Shown one piece after another: positions 6,833 to 11,126 of a stretch of DNA of 11,126 bases (position 1 is the stretch's first letter; each line of letters opens with the position of its first letter). The stretch lies in contig NZ_CALHII010000152.1 in assembly GCF_938030815.1 (NCBI RefSeq), positions 1-11,126 on the forward strand, read 5' to 3'. Source of the DNA: an uncultured Campylobacter sp. Its GTDB lineage: Bacteria; Campylobacterota; Campylobacteria; Campylobacterales; Campylobacteraceae. The notes under the pieces are model-generated. The model worked only from the letters and a program-made list of their open reading frames with translations, made no database searches and was not told where the DNA came from. The position numbers and the translations under genes were made by a program.

Positions 6833-7900
6833 TTAAATTTTGCCCTTTATCACGGCGCGGATTTGCGGCAGGCGCGCCTTTACGAGCTCATAGACGAAGC
6901 TTTTGCAAAGCCGCTCGCCGCGCAGATGATCGCTTACGATCTTCATCATCGCCCACGGCACGCACGCGCGCTTGCAAGCGCTCACGAAAAGCGCACTCTC
7001 CATATCGTAAAGCCTGATACCGTGATTTGCACACTCGCGGGTAGCGCCTTTTGCCGTGCACGGCGTATTTTGTGTTGCGCGCGCTGCGGTATTCGTCGCG
7101 TCGTTGCGTCCGCCCGTCGCGCTTTGTGCGGCAGTCTGAGACGCGCCTCGCGTGAAATTTTTTGTATCTGCTGCGCCGTTCGTTCCTTGCGTTGGGGCTT
7201 GTGCGTTTATCTCGCCGCATGCCTTGATCGCTGCGATACTTGCCACATCAGTTTGCTTCGCTGCGTTTAAAATTTTAGGCTCGCTTACGCAGATTAAATT
7301 TGCCCGTAGCCCGCCGTCCAAACTCGCGCCGCAAAATTTCCGCTCGCAAACGTTTTGAAATTTTAGAGCTTGCTCGCTGTGTTCCCCAACCTGCGAGCTA
7401 TAAAATTTCGATCCGTCCTCGCTGCAAAATTCCCGCGCCGCCGTGCCGTCAAAGTAAAATGCCTCGCCGATCCGCACGCCTTTATCTGCGCAGCCGCAGA
7501 CGCCTATGTTTAGTGCAAAGTCCACGCGCCGCGAAAGTAAAATTTCACCGAAGCGCTCTGAATTCCGTACGGAATCAAAATTTAAAATTTCAAAATTTTC
7601 AGTCGTATTTTGCGCGGAGCCTACCTCTGTGCCGCCGTCGCAGAGCGCGCCCGCACCCGAACGATGCTTAAATTTTGGATCCGCACCGCGCCGATCCTTG
7701 CGAAGCTCGCGCCCGAATTCCGCGTTCGCATCGGCGCGACGAACAAATTCCGCACCCGCTTTAAATTTAGCCCCAAACCTCACGCCGCAGATGTATAGAA
7801 GCATCTGCTCGCCTGCGAATAGATCGCCGCTACGCGTAAGTTTAAAACTCTCGATTATCGCTTGGGCTTCGCAGCGCAAAGCCGTACAGATTAGTATCAT
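6833..7900 (-). CDS. Nucleoside phosphorylase/nucleosidase-like protein with large low-complexity insertions
   Basis: The 355-residue product has scattered pieces of the purine nucleoside phosphorylase/MTA-SAH nucleosidase fold: N-terminal MILICTALRCEAQAI (1-15), ALNIGVCGCADKGVRIGEAFY (129-149), NLICVSEPK (201-209), the nucleoside-binding YDMESA (298-303, Glu301) and VSDH (322-325), where the catalytic Asp (Asp324) is expected. Such enzymes split nucleosides into base and ribose and are usually about 200-250 residues. This one is longer because family-like blocks are separated by about 70 residues (45-117) and about 80 residues (212-292) of Ala/Thr/Asn/Gln/Gly-rich sequence. The ATG at 7900 is chosen over an in-frame TTG 15 bp upstream, because that TTG lies within or before the ribosome site. 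Activity, and whether it acts in nucleoside salvage or another pathway, cannot be stated. Confidence 0.75.
   Translation of the reverse strand: MILICTALRCEAQAIIESFKLTRSGDLFAGEQMLLYICGVRFGAKFKAGAEFVRRADANAEFGRELRKDRRGADPKFKHRSGAGALCDGGTEVGSAQNTTENFEILNFDSVRNSERFGEILLSRRVDFALNIGVCGCADKGVRIGEAFYFDGTAAREFCSEDGSKFYSSQVGEHSEQALKFQNVCERKFCGASLDGGLRANLICVSEPKILNAAKQTDVASIAAIKACGEINAQAPTQGTNGAADTKNFTRGASQTAAQSATGGRNDATNTAARATQNTPCTAKGATRECANHGIRLYDMESALFVSACKRACVPWAMMKIVSDHLRGERLCKSFVYELVKARLPQIRAVIKGKI
7025..7267 (-). other. Low-complexity insertion 2 within the nucleoside phosphorylase-like gene
   Basis: This encodes about residues 212-292, dominated by Ala, Thr, Asn, Gln and Gly with scattered Arg/Lys, and no hydrophobic core pattern. 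It sits between the block ending CVSEPK and the nucleoside-binding YDMESA block, where the fold normally needs only a short loop. It stays in frame. I saw no terminal inverted repeats or exact internal repeat. The boundaries are approximate. Confidence 0.5.
7550..7768 (-). other. Low-complexity insertion 1 within the nucleoside phosphorylase-like gene
   Basis: This encodes about residues 45-117, a charged and Gly/Ala/Asn-rich stretch ending in ENFEILNFDSVRNSERF. It separates the N-terminal strand from the LNIGVCG block. The DNA at 7560-7600 is full of AATT/AAATTT words and includes TCAAAATTTAAAATTTCAAA, resembling the repeat-rich start of the gene after uvrA. The boundaries are approximate. 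Confidence 0.45.
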
Positions 7901-7905
7901 CGCCG

Positions 7906-7913
7906 CTCCTTCC
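7906..7913 (-). promoter_or_regulatory. Ribosome binding site that fixes the start of the phosphorylase-like gene
   Basis: Read leftward this is GGAAGGAG, a near-perfect Shine-Dalgarno sequence, five bases before the ATG at 7900. The alternative in-frame TTG at 7915 overlaps it and is therefore unlikely to be the start. Confidence 0.75.
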
Positions 7914-7922
7914 AAAAGCGCA

Positions 7923-7931
7923 ATTTTAACA
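7923..7931 (-). promoter_or_regulatory. Candidate extended -10 promoter for the phosphorylase-like gene
   Basis: Read leftward, TTGTTAAAAT contains a TGn-TAAAAT extended -10 element 22 bp before the start codon. It lies in the 74-bp divergent gap shared with uvrA and sits next to, without overlapping, the uvrA -10 box. One base differs from TATAAT. Confidence 0.35.
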
Positions 7932-7932
7932 A

Positions 7933-7945
7933 TTTGAGCTATAAT
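7933..7945 (+). promoter_or_regulatory. Candidate uvrA promoter (TTTG ... TATAAT)
   Basis: TTTGAGCTATAAT holds a perfect -10 hexamer (7940-7945) with TTTG just upstream, matching the Campylobacter pattern of a strong -10 plus an upstream T-rich/TG element and no -35. The start codon lies 29 bp downstream. I saw no LexA-like operator; epsilonproteobacteria generally lack the SOS LexA regulon. Confidence 0.55.
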
Positions 7946-7974
7946 GTAAGATTAATTTGCACAAAAGGGCGAAA

Positions 7975-10821
7975 ATGAACGATCTCATCACCATCACAGG
8001 CGCACGCGAGCACAATCTGAAAAATATAAATTTGCAAATTCCAAAGGACAAACTCGTCGTTTTTACAGGTCTTAGCGGCAGCGGCAAGAGCACGCTGGCG
8101 TTTGATACGCTATATGCCGAGGGGCAGCGCAGATACGTCGAGAGCCTAAGCAGCTACGCGAGGCAGTTTTTAGACCGCGTAGGCAAGCCCGACGTCGATA
8201 AGATCGACGGTCTGACGCCTGCGATCGCGATCGATCAAAAAACAACGTCGAAAAACCCGCGCTCTACGGTGGGCACGATCACCGAAATTTACGACTATCT
8301 GAGGCTGCTTTATGCGCGCGTGGGGGTGCAGCACTGCCATAAATGCGGTAAGCCGATCTCAAAGATGAGCTCCAGCGACATCATCGCCGAGATTATGAAG
8401 CTGCCGCGCGGCGCAAAGGTGATCTTGGGAGCGCCCTTGGTGCGCGAGAAAAAGGGCAGCTTCGCCGATATGTTGCAAAGCTTGCGCGAGCAGGGCTACG
8501 TGCGCGCTCAGATCGACGGCGTACTGGTGCGGCTGGATGAGGAGATCGAGCTAAGCAAGACGAAAAAACACTCGATCAAGGTCATCATCGACCGCACGAT
8601 CATAGACGAGGAAAATTCCATCCGTATCGCAAGCGACGTCGAAAAGGCGCTCAAGCTCAGCTTCGGCGAGCTTGAGGTGGAGATCGCAAATGCCGCCGAG
8701 CTGGGGCTTGCGCAGAGCCTGATCCACTACAGCGAGCATATGGCGTGCTTTGATTGTAAAATTTCATTCAAGCCGCTCGAGCCGCTCGCGTTTAGCTTCA
8801 ACTCCCCAAAGGGCGCGTGCGAGAGCTGCGACGGGCTGGGGATAAAATTTAGCCTCGATCTGGGCAAGATCATCAACGAAAACGCCTCGATCGAGGGCGG
8901 TGCGATCAAGGTAATGTCGGGATTTAACAAGAGCTATTACTATAAATTTCTGCTCGGATTTTGCGAGGCAAACGGCATAAACGTCAAAATTCCGTATGCA
9001 AATTTAAGCGAGGAGCAAAAAAAGCTGATCCTTTACGGCAGCGTCAAAGAGATCGATTTTTACTGGAAAAAACACAAGCTCGTGCGTAAATTTGAGGGCG
9101 CGATCAAATACGCCTACGATCTGCTCAAAAACGAAAGCGATCTGGACGAGTATATGAGCGAAAAAATTTGCCTCGACTGCGGCGGGCTGCGCCTGCGCCC
9201 CGAAAGCCTCGCCGTAAAAGTCGCAGACAAGGGCATTGGCGACGTGATAAATATGAGTATCGCAGACTGCGTGGAATTTTTCAGCGACGAGAAGCGGTTT
9301 TCAAATTTAAGCGAAAAGGACGCGCAGATCGCTGCGCCAATCCTAAAAGAGATCAACGAGCGGCTGTTTTTCTTAAAGGATGTGGGGCTTGGATACCTCA
9401 CGCTGGGGCGTGATGCGCGCACCATCAGCGGCGGCGAGGCACAGCGTATCCGTATCGCAAGCCAGATCGGCTCTGGTCTTAGCGGCGTGATGTATGTACT
9501 CGACGAGCCTAGCATCGGGCTTCACGAGCGCGATACGCAAAAGCTCATCAAGACGCTACGAAGCTTACAGGAAAAGGGAAATTCCGTAATCGTCGTCGAG
9601 CACGATAAAAAGACGATCGAGGCGGCGGACTTCGTCGTGGATATCGGCCCCGGGGCGGGCAATCTAGGCGGCGAGGTCGTATTCGCAGGAGATGTCACGC
9701 ATCTGCTTAAAAGCAATACGCAAACCGCGCTGTATCTGAACAACCAAAAGGAGATAAACTACCAAAAGCACCGCAAGCAGGAGCTTTGGCTAAGTATCAA
9801 AAACGTAAATATCAATAACATCCACGGCCTTTGCGCAAAATTTCCGCTGCGAAATTTAGTCGGCATCACGGGCGTTAGCGGCAGCGGCAAGAGCTCCTTG
9901 GTGCTGCAAACCATACTGCCTACCGCGCTTGAGGAGCTAAATCGCGCGAGGAAAGTGCACGCGGTAAAGGACGCTAAAATTTCGGGGCTTGAGAGCCTAG
10001 ATAAAGTGATCTATCTGGATCAAACCCCGATCGGACGCACCCCGCGCAGCAATCCCGCGACCTACACGGGGGTGATGGACGAGATCCGCGCGCTTTTCGC
10101 CGCGACGAAAGAAGCGCAGCTGCGCGGATACAAGATCGGCCGCTTCAGCTTCAACGTCAAGGGCGGGCGCTGCGAAAAATGCGCGGGCGAGGGCGAGATC
10201 ACGATCGAGATGCACTTCCTACCCGATATCAGCGTCGTTTGCGACGTATGTCACGGCACGAGATACAACGCGCAGACGCTCGAAATTTTATACAAAAACA
10301 AAAGCATAGCCGACGTTTTGGCGATGAGTATCGACGAGGCGCTCGAGTTTTTCAAAGCCGTGCCTAAAATTTATCAAAAGCTAAAAACGCTCGCGGACGT
10401 CGGACTCGGCTACGTTTCGCTAGGCCAGCCCGCCACGACGCTTAGCGGCGGCGAGGCACAGCGCGTCAAGCTCGCCAAGGAGCTAAGCCGCACCGACACG
10501 GGCAACACGCTGTATATCCTAGACGAGCCTACGACTGGGCTACATTTTGCAGACGTAGATCGCCTGGTAGCGGTGTTGCATCATTTGGTCGATCTGGGAA
10601 ATTCCGTCTTTGTGATCGAGCACAATTTAGACGTCATCAAAAACTGCGATTACATCATCGATATGGGGCCCGAGGGCGGCGAGGGCGGCGGACAGATCGT
10701 CGCTTGCGGCACCCCAGAAAAGCTCGCAAAAGATTTCAAAAAGACCGGTAGCTACACGGGAGAATTTTTGGCGCAGGAGCTAGCGGCGATGAAGAGCGCA
10801 AGCAAAAATAAGCGAGGTTAA
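7975..10821 (+). CDS. uvrA: UvrABC excinuclease subunit A, damage-sensing ATPase
   Basis: This 948-residue protein is full length for UvrA (E. coli 940). It is the dimeric ABC-type ATPase that finds bulky or UV lesions and loads UvrB in nucleotide excision repair. Two ATPase modules are complete: Walker A TGLSGSGKST (31-40) with signature ISGGEAQ (484-490) and Walker B VLDEPS (508-513), then TGVSGSGKSS (632-641), LSGGEAQ (823-829) and ILDEPT (848-853). Zinc-binding cysteines are Cys258, Cys261, Cys282 and Cys285, and Cys733, Cys736, Cys756 and Cys759. An additional CHKC pair lies at 121-124. ATG 7975 is preferred over an in-frame TTG at 7957, because AAAAGGG lies five bases before it and the protein then begins MNDLITITGAREHNLKNI as family members do. 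No frameshift or missing motif is seen. A further gene starts 21 bp downstream, probably co-transcribed. Confidence 0.98.
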   Translation: MNDLITITGAREHNLKNINLQIPKDKLVVFTGLSGSGKSTLAFDTLYAEGQRRYVESLSSYARQFLDRVGKPDVDKIDGLTPAIAIDQKTTSKNPRSTVGTITEIYDYLRLLYARVGVQHCHKCGKPISKMSSSDIIAEIMKLPRGAKVILGAPLVREKKGSFADMLQSLREQGYVRAQIDGVLVRLDEEIELSKTKKHSIKVIIDRTIIDEENSIRIASDVEKALKLSFGELEVEIANAAELGLAQSLIHYSEHMACFDCKISFKPLEPLAFSFNSPKGACESCDGLGIKFSLDLGKIINENASIEGGAIKVMSGFNKSYYYKFLLGFCEANGINVKIPYANLSEEQKKLILYGSVKEIDFYWKKHKLVRKFEGAIKYAYDLLKNESDLDEYMSEKICLDCGGLRLRPESLAVKVADKGIGDVINMSIADCVEFFSDEKRFSNLSEKDAQIAAPILKEINERLFFLKDVGLGYLTLGRDARTISGGEAQRIRIASQIGSGLSGVMYVLDEPSIGLHERDTQKLIKTLRSLQEKGNSVIVVEHDKKTIEAADFVVDIGPGAGNLGGEVVFAGDVTHLLKSNTQTALYLNNQKEINYQKHRKQELWLSIKNVNINNIHGLCAKFPLRNLVGITGVSGSGKSSLVLQTILPTALEELNRARKVHAVKDAKISGLESLDKVIYLDQTPIGRTPRSNPATYTGVMDEIRALFAATKEAQLRGYKIGRFSFNVKGGRCEKCAGEGEITIEMHFLPDISVVCDVCHGTRYNAQTLEILYKNKSIADVLAMSIDEALEFFKAVPKIYQKLKTLADVGLGYVSLGQPATTLSGGEAQRVKLAKELSRTDTGNTLYILDEPTTGLHFADVDRLVAVLHHLVDLGNSVFVIEHNLDVIKNCDYIIDMGPEGGEGGGQIVACGTPEKLAKDFKKTGSYTGEFLAQELAAMKSASKNKRG

Positions 10822-10842
10822 AGCGCCTTACCGGGGGCAAGA

Positions 10843-11126
10843 ATGGATCAAAATAGGCTTGAGGAATTAAAAAGGCTACTACAAAAGCAGCATCAGGAGC
10901 CAAGGCGGGGCTTGGAACAAAATTCTAACGGCGAAAATTTTAAAGTCACGAATTTTGAAACTCAGAATTCTGAAGCCTCGAATTTTGAAATCCTGAATTC
11001 TGAACCCCTGAATTCTAGAGCTCCAAATTCCGAAGCTTCAAATTCTGAAACCCTAAATTCCAATCCTGGCGCTTTAAATTTAAAAGCCGAATTAGAAGCC
11101 AAAGCGGATCAGAATTCTGCCTATGA
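10843..11126 (+). CDS. N-terminal part of an unidentified protein with Asn-Ser/Phe pentapeptide repeats, runs off the right edge
   Basis: The open frame begins MDQNRLEELKRLLQKQHQEPRR and continues 94 complete codons to the edge without a stop. The first 19 residues look like an amphipathic helix (LEELKRLLQKQ). Residues 27-76 are ten tandem pentapeptides of the form N-[S/F]-x-x-x, many of them N-S-E-x-x, which is probably an unstructured linker. After that the sequence returns to Ala/Lys/Glu-rich, helix-like residues (LNLKAELEAKADQ). There is no signal peptide, so the product is probably cytoplasmic. The start lies 21 bp after the uvrA stop, with GGGGG a few bases upstream as a modest ribosome site, and the two genes are likely in one transcript. 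The functional domain lies outside the window, so I assign no family. Confidence 0.65.
   Translation, partial: MDQNRLEELKRLLQKQHQEPRRGLEQNSNGENFKVTNFETQNSEASNFEILNSEPLNSRAPNSEASNSETLNSNPGALNLKAELEAKADQNSAY
10921..11070 (+). repeat. Ten tandem 15-bp units encoding an N-[S/F]-x-x-x pentapeptide array
   Basis: Each unit starts AATT at 10921, 10936, 10951, 10966, 10981, 10996, 11011, 11026, 11041 and 11056. The best conserved form is AATTCTGAAnCCnTG. Units translate as NSNGE, NFKVT, NFETQ, NSEAS, NFEIL, NSEPL, NSRAP, NSEAS, NSETL and NSNPG. The period is a multiple of three, so gain or loss of units keeps the reading frame. Central units are most alike and the edges are degenerate. Confidence 0.85.

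Noticed and set aside
7901..7915. TTG start for the phosphorylase-like gene at 7915
   Set aside because: It overlaps the GGAAGGAG ribosome site that serves the ATG at 7900.
6863..7937. Many rightward frames opposite the phosphorylase-like gene
   Set aside because: Arg/Ala/Ser-rich shadows of a GC-rich gene; the leftward frame has family motifs and a strong ribosome site.
10921..11070. CRISPR array
   Set aside because: Units are contiguous 15-mers with no unique spacers and lie in frame within a coding region.
1..11126. tRNA, rRNA or riboswitch
   Set aside because: I found no cloverleaf with an acceptor/T-loop pattern, no rRNA-like stretch and no recognisable riboswitch core by eye; a covariance-model scan was not possible.

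Overview
The window joins two kinds of DNA. From about 3.56 kb to the right end it looks like a GC-rich member of Campylobacter (oral species such as C. gracilis, C. showae or C. rectus are the sort meant; the species is a guess). The reasons are the character of the full-length UvrA, dense AAATTT/AAAATTT words in otherwise GC-rich DNA, and TATAAT -10 boxes without clear -35 boxes. From 1 to about 3.49 kb the DNA is very AT-rich (roughly 30% GC by eye). It carries one huge leftward gene with no Shine-Dalgarno sequence and an exact Bacteroidota-type -7 promoter box (TATATTTG).

Layout: 1-3335 (-) is the first 1,111 codons of a giant GHKL/HSP90-fold ATPase of the sacsin-like type, running off the left edge. 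3336-3490 is its AT-rich upstream region. 3491-3560 is a nested palindrome (two inverted hairpin units, REPIN-like) exactly at the compositional boundary. Leftward Campylobacter-type genes follow: a small membrane-anchored protein of unknown function whose last 12 codons come from the palindrome (3521-3958), an SDR-family oxidoreductase overlapping it by 14 bp (3945-4613), a spore-photolyase-like radical SAM protein (4903-6177), a five-helix membrane protein (6251-6730), and a nucleoside phosphorylase-like protein enlarged by low-complexity insertions (6833-7900). A 74-bp divergent promoter region separates this last gene from rightward uvrA (7975-10821). 21 bp after uvrA, another gene starts (10843 to the edge) that contains ten 15-bp tandem repeats encoding an N-[S/F]-x-x-x pentapeptide array.

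Function: uvrA is nucleotide-excision repair. The radical SAM protein belongs to a DNA-lesion-repair family, but it appears to lack the hydrogen-donor cysteine of true spore photolyase. The sacsin-like ATPase resembles large accessory proteins often found near bacterial defence genes; here a role in defence is only inference. Either it is a cross-phylum acquisition into Campylobacter or the contig is a chimera; the sequence alone cannot decide.
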